From contig CAZOBN010000002.1 in the NCBI GenBank assembly GCA_964577835.1, forward strand, positions 1 through 64,000: 64,000 nt of DNA, given 5' to 3'. Source of the stretch: CAVVYA01 sp964577835. GTDB taxonomy: Bacteria; Pseudomonadota; Alphaproteobacteria; SMXQ01. The number at the start of each line of letters is the position of its first letter. The stretch's first letter is position 1. The translations under genes and the position numbers were made by a program. Shown piece by piece: positions 10,372 through 19,380 of the stretch. The notes beneath the pieces were generated by a model. It was not told the DNA's origin. It made no database searches and saw only the letters and a program-made list of their open reading frames with translations.

Positions 10372-11399
10372 GGCACCGCCTTGTCTTCGCGGCGCTTGCC
10401 GGTGGCGCGGTTGAAGCGCTCGATGTCGCGGCGGCGCACGACAAAATCGTAAAGCGCGCCGGCGCTGAGCTCGGTGCGGATGTTGGTCGGGATCTTGGAG
10501 ATTACATGGGGCTGGCCCGGCCAGCTCTCGAGCACGCCATAGACCAGCCGGTCGGCGCCGAGATATTCGACACGGGTGACACGGAACGGGAAGGTGACGT
10601 TGTCGCCGCTGGGCTCGACGCCGAGGGGGAGAAAGGCCTCGGGCCGGAAGCCGAGCCAGGTGGCGCCGTCCTCGATCAGGTTCATCGGCGGCGAGCCGAT
10701 GAAGGTGGCGACGAAAATGTCGGCGGGATGGCCATAGATCTCATGCGGCGTGCCGATCTGGCACACTTGGCCCGCATTCAGCACGGCGATGCGGTCGCCG
10801 AGCCCCATGGCCTCGGCCTGGTCGTGGGTGACGTAGATCGTCGTGGTGGCGAGGTTCTTCTGGAACTGCTTGAGTTCGTCGCGCGCCGAGTTGCGCAGCT
10901 TGGCATCCAGGTTGGACAGCGGCTCGTCGAGCAGGAAGACGACCGGCTCGCGCACCACGGCGCGGGCCAAGGCGACACGCTGGCGTTCGCCGCCGGACAA
11001 TTGGCGCGGCTTGCGATCGAGCAGCCGTTCGATGCCGAACATGCGCGCCGCCCAATCGACTTTTTTGCGGATCTCCGCCTTCGCCATGCCGACCGCGCGC
11101 AGCGGGAACGAGATGTTCTTCTCGACGGTGAGATGCGGGTAGAGCGCGTAGCTCTGGAACACCATGGCGACGTTGCGCACCCGCGGCGGCAGGTCGGTGA
11201 CCACCTGGCCGTCGATCACGATGTCGCCGCTGGTCGGCCGCTCGAGTCCGGCGATCATGCGCAGCAGCGTCGTCTTGCCGCAGCCCGACGGACCGAGCAG
11301 GACGAGGAATTCTCCCTCGCGCGCCGTCAGGTCGATGCCGTTGACCGCCGCCACCTCGTCGAACTTCTTGAACACACGTCTTGCTTCGACCGTTGCCAT
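10368..11399 (-). CDS. ABC importer ATPase, UgpC/MalK type
   Basis: 343 residues from MATVEARRVFKKFDE. Motifs in order: Walker A GPSGCGKTT, Q-loop VFQSYALYPH, signature LSGGERQRV, Walker B VVFLLDEPLSNLDAKLR, and switch His in VTHDQAEAM. The C-terminal ~110 residues form an OB/TOBE regulatory domain (WLGFRPEAFLPLGVEP). It energises the neighbouring MalF/MalG-type permeases. The C-terminal domain is slightly shorter than in E. coli MalK (371 residues). Confidence 0.94.
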   Translation of the reverse strand: MATVEARRVFKKFDEVAAVNGIDLTAREGEFLVLLGPSGCGKTTLLRMIAGLERPTSGDIVIDGQVVTDLPPRVRNVAMVFQSYALYPHLTVEKNISFPLRAVGMAKAEIRKKVDWAARMFGIERLLDRKPRQLSGGERQRVALARAVVREPVVFLLDEPLSNLDAKLRNSARDELKQFQKNLATTTIYVTHDQAEAMGLGDRIAVLNAGQVCQIGTPHEIYGHPADIFVATFIGSPPMNLIEDGATWLGFRPEAFLPLGVEPSGDNVTFPFRVTRVEYLGADRLVYGVLESWPGQPHVISKIPTNIRTELSAGALYDFVVRRRDIERFNRATGKRREDKAVP

Positions 11400-11503
11400 G
11401 GATGGATCCGGTTGTTTTTGAACGGTGTGAATGCTGCTGTGATGAGCCCGCGAAGGAAGAAGGCCCGGAAGCGGAATACGCAACCGGGCCTTCTATGCTG
11501 GGA

Positions 11504-12850
11504 TCAAATCAGCCCCCTGTCCTTCCACTTGGCCCAGATCGCCTTCATGGCGGTCTCGGCCTGGGCCAGCGCGGCTTCCGGCGTTTCGGCGCCGGTCGCA
11601 GCCTTGGCGAACATCGTGTTGAGCACCCAGGTGTTCCAGGTCTCGTCGATGGCGGCGTTGGAATAGCCCGGGTAGCCGACATTCGTCGCCCAATCGAGCA
11701 CGTCGCCGAGCACGGCGTATTTGTCGGGCGGCACCGCCTTCGGATCGTTGGCGATGGCCTTCGGCAGGTCGGGCACCGTCTTGGCGAAGCACGGGAAGTT
11801 GTAGAACTGGCTGGCGTCGAAGGCGGTTCGGAAATTGTCGATATAGTCGACCAGGAACTTCTTCGCGCCGTCGATGTTCTCGGCGAATTTCCAGATGACG
11901 TAGCAGTCCATCACATGCTCGAGGCCGAGCCGGCGAACCGGGCCGGTCGCCGCCTTGGCGAGCGCGATCTTCTCGTGGATCGGCAGCTTGTCGTTCTCGC
12001 CGGTGCGCGTCACCGAGATGGCATTGAGCACCAGCGACGAACGGCCGGCCAACATCTGGCGGTTGTTGGACGACGGATCCCACGCCAGCACCTCGGGCGT
12101 CATCGCTTCCTTGAACAGCGCCTGGGCGTATTTCAGGGCCTCCAGCGTGTTGTTGGAGCGGATCGTCAAATTGCCCTCGGAATCCTGCTCGGCGCCGCCG
12201 AACGAGTAGAGCAGCGAGCGCAGCGCCATGGCGCTGTCGAGCTCGGCCGACAATCCGACGCCGACCGGGATGCCGGTCTTGTCCTTGATCTTCTTGCCGC
12301 CGACGCGGATGTCCTCCCAGCTGTCGGGCTTCATGCCCGCGTCGCCCCACAGGTCGGCGCGATAGTTGATCGGATCGGGCACGAAGCTGTCGGAGAAGGC
12401 GAAGTATCTCTTGGTCTTCGGGTTGTAGGTGCTCTTGACGGCGAGATCGATCGGCTTGCCGTAATTCTTCTCGACCTCGGCATAGACGTCGTTCATTGGC
12501 ACCACCTGCTCCTCGTAGACCGATGGCGGCGACAGGAACATCGCCAGGTCGTGGCCCTTCTGGGCCGAGACCTCGGCGGCGGCGCGCGACGGAATCAGAT
12601 TCAGGTTGATGTTGTCGACGGTGACCTCGGTGTCGTTCCTGGCGCCCCATTCCTTGACGTACTGGCCGTTGAACCATTTGTCGTAGGCCGGGACGAAGTG
12701 GCTCCACTGCAGGATGCGCAGAGTCTTGGCGGCCTTGGCGGGGCGGACGTGAACAAACGGACCGGCACCGGCGGCGAGGCCCGTGGCGGCGGCCCCCTTG
12801 ATGATGGCGCGGCGCGACACGCCGCTGGACCGAGCGTTGCGATGAGCCAT
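11504..12850 (-). CDS. Extracellular solute-binding protein (family 1), Tat-exported
   Basis: 448 residues. The N-terminus SRRAIIKGAAATGLAAGAG is a twin-arginine signal with cleavage near AKA. The mature part starts KTLRILQWSHFVPAYDKWFN, a family-1 extracellular sugar-type binding protein. The start is supported by GGGAGG about 6 bases upstream. It is the first gene of the minus-strand ABC operon, with the ATPase 104 bases downstream, and supplies substrate specificity. Tat export suggests folding in the cytoplasm before export. Confidence 0.9.
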   Translation of the reverse strand: MAHRNARSSGVSRRAIIKGAAATGLAAGAGPFVHVRPAKAAKTLRILQWSHFVPAYDKWFNGQYVKEWGARNDTEVTVDNINLNLIPSRAAAEVSAQKGHDLAMFLSPPSVYEEQVVPMNDVYAEVEKNYGKPIDLAVKSTYNPKTKRYFAFSDSFVPDPINYRADLWGDAGMKPDSWEDIRVGGKKIKDKTGIPVGVGLSAELDSAMALRSLLYSFGGAEQDSEGNLTIRSNNTLEALKYAQALFKEAMTPEVLAWDPSSNNRQMLAGRSSLVLNAISVTRTGENDKLPIHEKIALAKAATGPVRRLGLEHVMDCYVIWKFAENIDGAKKFLVDYIDNFRTAFDASQFYNFPCFAKTVPDLPKAIANDPKAVPPDKYAVLGDVLDWATNVGYPGYSNAAIDETWNTWVLNTMFAKAATGAETPEAALAQAETAMKAIWAKWKDRGLI

Positions 12851-13253
12851 GCAGGCCTCCCATTCGTCTGTCACCCGTCTCGGCTTGGGTCCGGTGCGGA
12901 CGGCCGTATTGCCGGGTGGGCCCCCTCCCGGAGGGCAGGAGGGCATTATTCGACCAACCCGGGAGGCTGGCAATGGCGGCGATGGGCAACAAAGGGTGCG
13001 GCGATCGGCGCGAAAGAGGTCCGATCGCGGGGTTGCGGGCACGCGGCGGGAACGGCGGAGAGGGCCCAGATTCGCTTGCGGACGCGGACGCTCGGCGACC
13101 GAGACCCCGCGAAGCGTCGCGGGCAGCCGCCGCCGTCGACGCCCGGCGGCGCTTGCGGTTCCACCGGCCGCCGGCGGCTCCGGCACGACCGCCGGCGTGG
13201 CCCGGCAAATGGTTGTAATGGCCGGGCTCTGCGGCTATTTTGGCCGCCCTTCC
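12851..13253. other. Intergenic region between ABC operon and tRNA-Ser
   Basis: About 400 bases, very GC-rich, between the divergent binding-protein gene and the tRNA. It must hold the ABC operon promoter and the tRNA promoter, but I cannot place either with confidence. No gene is supported here. Confidence 0.5.
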
Positions 13254-13343
13254 GGAGGGGTGGCCGAGCGGTTTAAGGCACACGCTTGGAAAGCGTGCAT
13301 ACGGTAAAACGTATCGCGGGTTCGAATCCCGCCCCCTCCGCCA
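13254..13343 (+). tRNA. tRNA-Ser (GGA)
   Basis: A 90-base class II tRNA. The acceptor stem GGAGGGG pairs with CCCCTCC, followed by discriminator G and an encoded CCA. The anticodon stem CACGC/GCGTG encloses loop TTGGAAA (anticodon GGA). A long variable arm (CATACGGTAAAACGTAT) is typical of serine tRNA, and the T-arm contains GGTTCGAATCC. No integrase or attachment-site duplication was seen beside it. Confidence 0.96.
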
Positions 13344-13845
13344 AGGAGTCTTCTGAATTTGGGCAGAACGTTATCTCCGGTCGTAAGCTCGCGGAAACCC
13401 CCAGGAAAGCGCGGGTTTTCGCCGCCGCCCGCCACGGTAAGGTCTTCGAGAGACGGAGCGCGCCCTGAATTCAGGCGCTTGTCGAGGCATCGTCTCTCTT
13501 TGCGATTTGGTGAGTACCTTTTGGTCGGCCGCGATGCGATGCAGACCGCCATTCCGAATTAATAGCGTCTGCGGTTGGGCGAGTAAATTACTCGCTTCAA
13601 AATCCATTCCGCTGCGAAGGTCTTTGCTTCTAACGCTCCATTTACGACTGGCCCCGCCGGAGCCGCCGGGCGGGGTTACGTTTCCGAAATCGGCGAGCGG
13701 ATGAACGCGCTTAGCTAAGCAGGCTGAAGAAGTGTTTCTCACGCCCCTCTGGCAGTCAGGAAACTGGAGAGCGGACATTGAACGCTGAGACCACGCAATT
13801 GCGGATGAGCGGCCGCATCCTGCAATTTGATGGTTCACAGTCTGC
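13344..13845. other. Gene-free stretch with repeat-like DNA
   Basis: About 500 bases without a supported gene. It contains one copy of a dispersed repeat (13486-13556) and a small perfect palindrome at 13579-13595 (GCGAGTAAATTACTCGC). Open frames across it have no recognisable domain and no ribosome-binding site. Confidence 0.5.
13486..13556. repeat. Dispersed repeat, copy A
   Basis: GGCATCGTCTCTCTT followed by GCGAT, an unrelated ~24-base spacer, then GCGATGCGATGCA and CGCCATT. The same order of blocks recurs at 27771-27823 with a 3-base spacer, and a partial copy of the right block lies at 28790-28810. This is seen directly in the sequence; the family name is unknown to me. Confidence 0.6.
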
Positions 13846-14757
13846 TCATGAATTGGCAACCGTCTGCCGCTCTTTTATGTGTTCGGACAGATAATCGATG
13901 AAAAGCCTCGCACGAAGAGGCTGATATCGGTCCCTCTGATATAGGACGTGAAGCATTCTTTCCGGCACGGTATAGCCGTCCAGCACCCTCACAAGTCGCC
14001 CGGCCTTGATATCGGCTTCGACGACATATTCGCCGACCAAGGCAATCCCCACCCCGCGAAGCGCCGCGTGCCGGATGACGGTGTTGCTGCTCGATTTGAA
14101 CGTGCCTGAAACGTGCGCCGTGACGCGTCCTTTCGGGCCGAGGAATTCCCAATCGGAGCGGTTCTCCCCATTTGGCGTGAGGCAATTGCGGTTTTTCAGA
14201 TCTGCGGGCGTCGCGGGCGCGCCGTTGCGCTCCAAATAGGAGCGCGCCGCCACGACGACGCGCGGCAAGGCGATGATCGGCTTGGCGACCAGGGAGGTAA
14301 TTTTCACGTCTTGCGGTCGCACGGACAGATCGAAGCCGCGCGATATCAGGTCGTGCTCATCGCTACCCAGATCCCGCAACACCAGGTGCGGACGAATTCC
14401 AGGATATTCGCTGCAGAAGCGCGCCAGGATCGGAGCCAAAATGATTTCACCCAACGTTTTCGAAGAGAGAATCCTGAGCTCGCCTTTCGCATCCCTTCGG
14501 CGCGCCACGAGGCGCTCCTCGATCGCCCGCACGTCGGCGAGCACGGATACGCAACTGTCGTAGTAGTCGACACCCGCGGCCGTGGTGCCGATCCGCTGTG
14601 TCGTGCGGTTCAGGAGCCTGACATTCAAAACGCGTTCGAGCTCCAGGATGCGTTTGCTGACCATGGCGCGGGTGACGCCGAGTTCTTTGGCGGCCGGCGT
14701 GTAGCCGCCGAGCCGGACAACCGATTCATAAGTCGTCATGAGCTTGAAGCGGTCCAT
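13846..14757 (-). CDS. LysR-family transcriptional regulator
   Basis: 303 residues from MDRFKLMTTYESV, preceded by a GGGGGG tract acting as Shine-Dalgarno. The N-terminal winged helix-turn-helix contains GGYTPAAKELGVTRAMVSKRILELE, and a LysR substrate-binding domain follows (ISRGFDLSVRPQDV, ALRGVGIALVGEYVVEADI). It is divergently transcribed from the hydantoinase-like operon across a 235-base gap, the classic arrangement for a LysR protein controlling the neighbouring operon and itself. The effector is unknown. Confidence 0.9.
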   Translation of the reverse strand: MDRFKLMTTYESVVRLGGYTPAAKELGVTRAMVSKRILELERVLNVRLLNRTTQRIGTTAAGVDYYDSCVSVLADVRAIEERLVARRRDAKGELRILSSKTLGEIILAPILARFCSEYPGIRPHLVLRDLGSDEHDLISRGFDLSVRPQDVKITSLVAKPIIALPRVVVAARSYLERNGAPATPADLKNRNCLTPNGENRSDWEFLGPKGRVTAHVSGTFKSSSNTVIRHAALRGVGIALVGEYVVEADIKAGRLVRVLDGYTVPERMLHVLYQRDRYQPLRARLFIDYLSEHIKERQTVANS

Positions 14758-14992
14758 GCGTGCCCCCCCCCCGCTTGTCAAATTTTAGTTGATAACTCTA
14801 CAAGCACTTACACCTTGTGAAAAGCGTCCCGGTGCCGACAATGAAGCGAAAGCAAAGGGGGATGAGCGTCTCATTTCACCATGCATGGGTGGCGGGCCGG
14901 AAGCCGTCAGTCCATCGTTGCACCGCGTAAACTCACCGAATTGGCCCCGGGAGGCTTCGGCCCCGACATTTGCTAGGGAGGGTAGTGGTAAC

Positions 14993-17107
14993 GTGGAATA
15001 TGTGGTTGGCGTCGATATCGGTGGTACCTTTACCGATTGCGCGATCATGGATGAAGATGGCGCCATCACGATCGGTAAAGCGCTTTCCACCCCCGGCGAC
15101 TTCTCGCACGGCGTCATCGCTGCCCTCCATGATGTGGCCAAGAAGCTGGGGTTCGCCTCGGAAAACGATCTCGTGCAATCGGCGCGGCTGTTCCTGCACG
15201 CCTGCACCATCGGCGAAAATACGCTGTTCGTTCGAGAGGGCGCCAAAACCGGCCTGATCGCCACCCGCGGCTTTGGCGACACCATGTTCATCATGCGGGG
15301 CAAGATCACCGAAGGGCTGACCGAGGCCGAGGCCAACCACATCTCCGGCTTGACCAAGCCCGATCCCTACGTGCCCCAGCACCAGGTGATCGAGGTCGAC
15401 GAGCGGATCGACAGTTCGGGCGCCGTCATCATTCCCCTGGATGAAGCGGCGGCCATCCGTTCGATCGAGCGGTTGATCGCCCAAGGGGTGGAATCCGTGG
15501 CCGTGGCGCTGCTCTGGTCCACGGTCAACGACGTGCATGAAAAGGCCATCGCCCGCCTCCTGCAGGAGCGATTCCCCGCCGTGCATGTCAGTCTGTCCAG
15601 CGCGGTGGCGCCCTATGTGGGCGAGTACGAACGGACGGCGACGACGGTGTTCAATGCCTATATCGCGCCTAAAATCTCCCGTTACCTGAACAATCTCGAC
15701 CAGACGCTCAAGACCAAGGGCCTGCGTCGGGATCCCCTGATCATGCAGGCGTACGGGGGGATGCTCGACGTCAAGGCCACGTCCAAGAAAGCGATCGGCA
15801 CCATCGAATCCGGGCCTGCCGCCGGCGTCGTCGGCAGCCACTTCCTGGGCGAGTTCATCGGGGAGAAGAATATTCTGGCCGCCGACATGGGGGGCACCAC
15901 CTTCAAGGTCAGCGTCATCCGGGATGGTGCCATCGAACGAGAGAACAGCCCTGTGCTGCTCCGCTACCAGTTGCTGTCGCCCAAGATCTGGGTGGAGTCC
16001 ATCGGCGCGGGAGGCGGCAGTATCGCCTGGGTCCACCCCGAAACCGGGCTGCTCAAGGTGGGACCGCAAGGTGCCGGCGCCAAGCCGGGACCGGTCTGCT
16101 ACAGCGTGGGCGGCACCGAACCGACCGTCTCCGATGCGGACCTGGTGCTCGGCTATCTCAACAAGGATTATTTCCTCGGCGGCCAGATGACCCTGGATGA
16201 GGAGGGGGCACGACGGGCGATTCGGGAAAAGATCGCCGAGCCCCTGGGCATGAGCGTGGTCCAGGCCGCCCACGGCATCTACGCAATCGCCACCGCCCAC
16301 ATGAGCGACCTGATGCGCCGGGCCACCGTGGAGCGCGGCTATGACCCGCGTGAGTTCGTGCTCTTCGCCTATGGCGGGGCGGGACCGGTCCATGCCGCCC
16401 GCTATGCCGCGGAGCTGGGGATCAAGCAGGTGCTGGTGCCGGCCACGGCGGCGGTGCATAGCGCCGCCGGCCTGATCGGTTCCAACGTCATGTACCAATA
16501 CGGCATGACGGACTTCGTCACCGTGCCCGTGCCGCCGCAGCGCATCAACGCGAACTTCACCGGCATGTGCGAAAGGGCGCTGAAGGATCTGAAGGCGGCG
16601 GGCTTCGAGCAGGCGGACGTGTCCATCGTGCGCAGCGTCGACATGCGCTACCGCTACCAGGTCAACGAGCTGAATGTCCCCTTCCCGCCGGGCGTCGAGG
16701 AGATCACGGAAGCGGACCTGGAGACGCTGTATAGCCGCTTCGACAGCCTCTACGAGCTGTCCTACGGCAAGGGCTCCGGCTACCGCGAAGCGGGCCGCGA
16801 GATCGCCACCTTCCGGGTGGACGCCGTCGGTGTGCTGGGCAAGCCGCAGATCCGGCGGGAGACCGTCACCGCCGCCGACAGCGCCAAGGCTCTCAAGGGA
16901 CAGCGCCCGGTCTATTTCGAGGAATATCAGGATTACCATCCAACCAACCTGTACGATTTTCCGTCGATGACCCCCGGCATGCGGGTCGATGGCCCCGCGA
17001 TCATCGAGACGCCGGTGACGACCATCGTGGTGAATCCGCGGGATCACGCGGAAATCGATGCCTACCGCAACGTGCGAATCCACATCGGGACCGGAGGTGC
17101 GGCATGA
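14993..17107 (+). CDS. Hydantoinase A / acetone carboxylase beta-like ATPase subunit
   Basis: 704 residues from a GTG start (VEYVVGVDIGGTFTD) preceded by AGGGAGGG 10 bases upstream. A longer in-frame extension to 14789 lacks support. The ASKHA-fold nucleotide motifs GVDIGGTFTDCAI and ADMGGTTFKVSVI are present, then hydantoinase A signatures (SGPAAGVVGSHFLGE, SIGAGGGSIAWVHPETGLLKVGPQGAGAKPGP, FAYGGAGPVHA). The family includes N-methylhydantoinase, 5-oxoprolinase and acetone or acetophenone carboxylase subunits; all use ATP to activate the substrate. It overlaps the next gene by 4 bases. The exact substrate is not determinable from sequence. Confidence 0.9.
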   Translation: MEYVVGVDIGGTFTDCAIMDEDGAITIGKALSTPGDFSHGVIAALHDVAKKLGFASENDLVQSARLFLHACTIGENTLFVREGAKTGLIATRGFGDTMFIMRGKITEGLTEAEANHISGLTKPDPYVPQHQVIEVDERIDSSGAVIIPLDEAAAIRSIERLIAQGVESVAVALLWSTVNDVHEKAIARLLQERFPAVHVSLSSAVAPYVGEYERTATTVFNAYIAPKISRYLNNLDQTLKTKGLRRDPLIMQAYGGMLDVKATSKKAIGTIESGPAAGVVGSHFLGEFIGEKNILAADMGGTTFKVSVIRDGAIERENSPVLLRYQLLSPKIWVESIGAGGGSIAWVHPETGLLKVGPQGAGAKPGPVCYSVGGTEPTVSDADLVLGYLNKDYFLGGQMTLDEEGARRAIREKIAEPLGMSVVQAAHGIYAIATAHMSDLMRRATVERGYDPREFVLFAYGGAGPVHAARYAAELGIKQVLVPATAAVHSAAGLIGSNVMYQYGMTDFVTVPVPPQRINANFTGMCERALKDLKAAGFEQADVSIVRSVDMRYRYQVNELNVPFPPGVEEITEADLETLYSRFDSLYELSYGKGSGYREAGREIATFRVDAVGVLGKPQIRRETVTAADSAKALKGQRPVYFEEYQDYHPTNLYDFPSMTPGMRVDGPAIIETPVTTIVVNPRDHAEIDAYRNVRIHIGTGGAA

Positions 17108-18921
17108 CCACGGCAATGCAGAACATCGATCCCATCACGTTCGAGATCCTGTCCCACCGGCTGCACGAGATCACCAAGGAGATGGGGACCACGCTGGAGC
17201 GCGTGGGGGGCACCGTCAACACCACCCAGTTACGCGACTACATGGCCGCGATCTACACGCCCGACGGCGACATCCTGGCTGCCGGCGATTCCATGGGGTG
17301 GCATGTTGCCTGCGCCGGTTTCGCGGTGAAGCACATCATCAAGCAGTTCCAGGGCTCCATTCACCCGGACGATGTTTTCCTGCTCAACGATCCTTACGTG
17401 GCGGCGATTCACCAGTCCGACGTTTACATCGTTTCGCCGATCCACGACGCGGATCGCCTGGTGGGCTGGTCAGCCACCTTCGTTCATGTGATGGACATCG
17501 GTGCCATGTCGCCCGGCGGCAATTCGCCGGGCGCAACGGAAATCTTCCACGAAGGCCTGCGCATTCCCGGCATCAAGCTGGTGGACCGCGGTGAACTGCG
17601 GCAGGATGTGTTCAACACCATCACCAACATGACGCGGCAGCCGACGATGGTGGGGCTGGACCTGAAGTGCGAGCTGGCGGCCAACAACGTGGCCAAGGCG
17701 CGTCTGCGGGAATTGTGCGGACGCTACGGCGTGAGCCTGGTCGAGGCCGCATCGCAACAGTTGATTCGGCAGTCGGAGGCGGTGCTTCGCCGGCGCATCC
17801 AGGAAATTCCCGACGGCTCGTGGTCCGCATCCGCCGAGATCCAGGGCAAGCAGACCTGGCGGGTTTACCTCACCCTGCGCAAGGAAGGGGATCGTCTTTT
17901 CTACGACTTCGCCGGCACCGATCCCCAGGCGGAAGTGGGCATCAACGTGCCGTACCATGCCACCTTCGGCGCCTGCTACGAGTCCGTGGTCAGCTACTTG
18001 GGTTACGACATTCCCAAGAACCAGGGGATGTTCGCGCTGATCGAGGTCAGTGCCCCTCCGGGCAGCGTGGTGAACGTGCGGTATCCCGGGCCGGTTTCCC
18101 TCAGCACGACCTCCGGTGGCGCTATCGCCAAGTTTCTCGCCTTCTCGGTCATGGCCCAGTGCCTGTCCACCAGCGAGAAGTGGCGCAAGGAGTCCATGGC
18201 CCAGACCCTGAGTGGGCGCATGGCCCGGCATGCCGGGATCAGCCAGCACGGCAACTACTATGTTTCCACGCTGCTCGAGGTCGGCGGCATCGGCGCCACG
18301 TCGTACAAGGATGGCGTCAATTCCGGCCGGGGCACGACGACCTGCCACAACATCGAATGGGTGGAGCGCAACTTTCCGCTGCTCTACCTTTTCCGGCGTC
18401 ACGCACAGGATTCGGGCGGCGCCGGCAAGTTCCGGGGCGGCATGGGGGTGGAGGTCGGCATGGCCGTCCACCGGGCGCCGGAAAAGAAGATCAGAATCAT
18501 TGCCTTGGGCGTGGCCGGCTTCAAGAATTCGGGCCGTGGCCTGTTCGGCGGCTATCCGGGCGCTCCCAGCCTTCTCATTCATCACCAGCAGACCCGCATC
18601 CAGAGCCTGCTGGAAAGCCATGTTCCGCCCACCGACGTGGCCGATTGGGGCGGCACCTGGGAAGTCATGCCTTATGCCGACTTCACCTTGAACGATCAGG
18701 GGATTCTCTACCTTCGCACCTCTTGTGGCGGGGGGTATGGCGATCCGCTCGAGCGACAGCCTGCCATGGTGGAGCAGGACCTGCGCGATGGGCATGTGTC
18801 CCAGGACGTCGCCCGGGATGTCTATGGCGTGATCGTGAAGGACGGTGCCACCGTGGACATGGCAGGCACCGAGGCTCAGCGCGCCACACTCAGGGCGGAA
18901 CGCCGGGGAGCTGTGCAATGA
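17104..18921 (+). CDS. Hydantoinase B / acetone carboxylase alpha-like subunit
   Basis: 605 residues. HyuB-family motifs include DPITFEILSHRLHEITKEMG at the N-terminus, AAGDSMGWHV, NDPYVAAIHQSDVYIVSPI, HVMDIGAMSPGGNSPGATEIFHEGLRIP, and NVRYPGPVSLSTTSGG. The partner of the HyuA-like ATPase; together they form the catalytic unit for ATP-dependent amide hydrolysis or ketone carboxylation. Coupled by ATGA overlaps at both ends, so all three proteins are likely made in fixed ratio. Confidence 0.9.
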   Translation: MTTAMQNIDPITFEILSHRLHEITKEMGTTLERVGGTVNTTQLRDYMAAIYTPDGDILAAGDSMGWHVACAGFAVKHIIKQFQGSIHPDDVFLLNDPYVAAIHQSDVYIVSPIHDADRLVGWSATFVHVMDIGAMSPGGNSPGATEIFHEGLRIPGIKLVDRGELRQDVFNTITNMTRQPTMVGLDLKCELAANNVAKARLRELCGRYGVSLVEAASQQLIRQSEAVLRRRIQEIPDGSWSASAEIQGKQTWRVYLTLRKEGDRLFYDFAGTDPQAEVGINVPYHATFGACYESVVSYLGYDIPKNQGMFALIEVSAPPGSVVNVRYPGPVSLSTTSGGAIAKFLAFSVMAQCLSTSEKWRKESMAQTLSGRMARHAGISQHGNYYVSTLLEVGGIGATSYKDGVNSGRGTTTCHNIEWVERNFPLLYLFRRHAQDSGGAGKFRGGMGVEVGMAVHRAPEKKIRIIALGVAGFKNSGRGLFGGYPGAPSLLIHHQQTRIQSLLESHVPPTDVADWGGTWEVMPYADFTLNDQGILYLRTSCGGGYGDPLERQPAMVEQDLRDGHVSQDVARDVYGVIVKDGATVDMAGTEAQRATLRAERRGAVQ

Positions 18922-19196
18922 AGTACCCGATCGGCGAGAACCTGGAGGTGGTTGACGAGGGGCAGGGGCGCCGATGGGTGCAATGCGCCCAGTGCGAGAC
19001 CCGCCTGGCGCCTTCTCCGACCGCGTGGCGTGAAGCGGCCCGAGTTCGGGTCTTGCCGGCGAAGGCGGCAAGCCCCCTCATGGCCATTCTCGATGCCCAG
19101 TACCACCTGGAACAACTGCTCTGTCCTTCCTGCGGCGCGCTGTTCGACACGGAATTGGTGGAAGAGCAGCCGGGAGAGAGGGTTGAGAAGGCCTGA
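18918..19196 (+). CDS. Small zinc-ribbon protein, acetone carboxylase gamma-like
   Basis: 92 residues, starting at the ATG overlapping the HyuB-like stop. Two CxxC pairs (Cys23/Cys26 in VQCAQCE and Cys69/Cys72 in LCPSCGAL) predict one bound zinc. Its position as third gene and the zinc motifs recall the gamma subunit of acetone carboxylase, but it is only about half that length. If correct, the three genes encode a carboxylase-type rather than a hydantoinase-type complex. Family assignment is inference; coding status is well supported by the tight overlap. Confidence 0.65.
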   Translation: MKYPIGENLEVVDEGQGRRWVQCAQCETRLAPSPTAWREAARVRVLPAKAASPLMAILDAQYHLEQLLCPSCGALFDTELVEEQPGERVEKA

Positions 19197-19380
19197 AACT
19201 GTGCTGTAATGGCGGACGCTTGTTCAATGATGTCGATTGAAACCAAATCGACCCATGGCATGCTTCGTGAAAGGGAGATTTGGCCCGTTATTCGTCTTCC
19301 GTCCGCCTCGGCCCGGCGGCAGTAACGCGGCTGGTATCCAGACGTCTCGTTGTTTCTTCTCACGCATTGAAACGGGAAAC

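Noticed and set aside
13254..13343. tRNA-Ser as an integration site for a genomic island
   Set aside because: No integrase, no direct repeat of the tRNA 3' end seen in the window, and gene content on both sides is similar.
13371..13859. Possible gene between tRNA-Ser and LysR
   Set aside because: No Shine-Dalgarno or domain, and the region carries repeat-like DNA, so I list it as intergenic.
14933..17116. Long open frame of over 700 codons opposite the HyuA-like gene
   Set aside because: Antisense shadow of a GC-rich gene: His/Arg/Gly-rich translation without domains, and the sense strand has clear family motifs.
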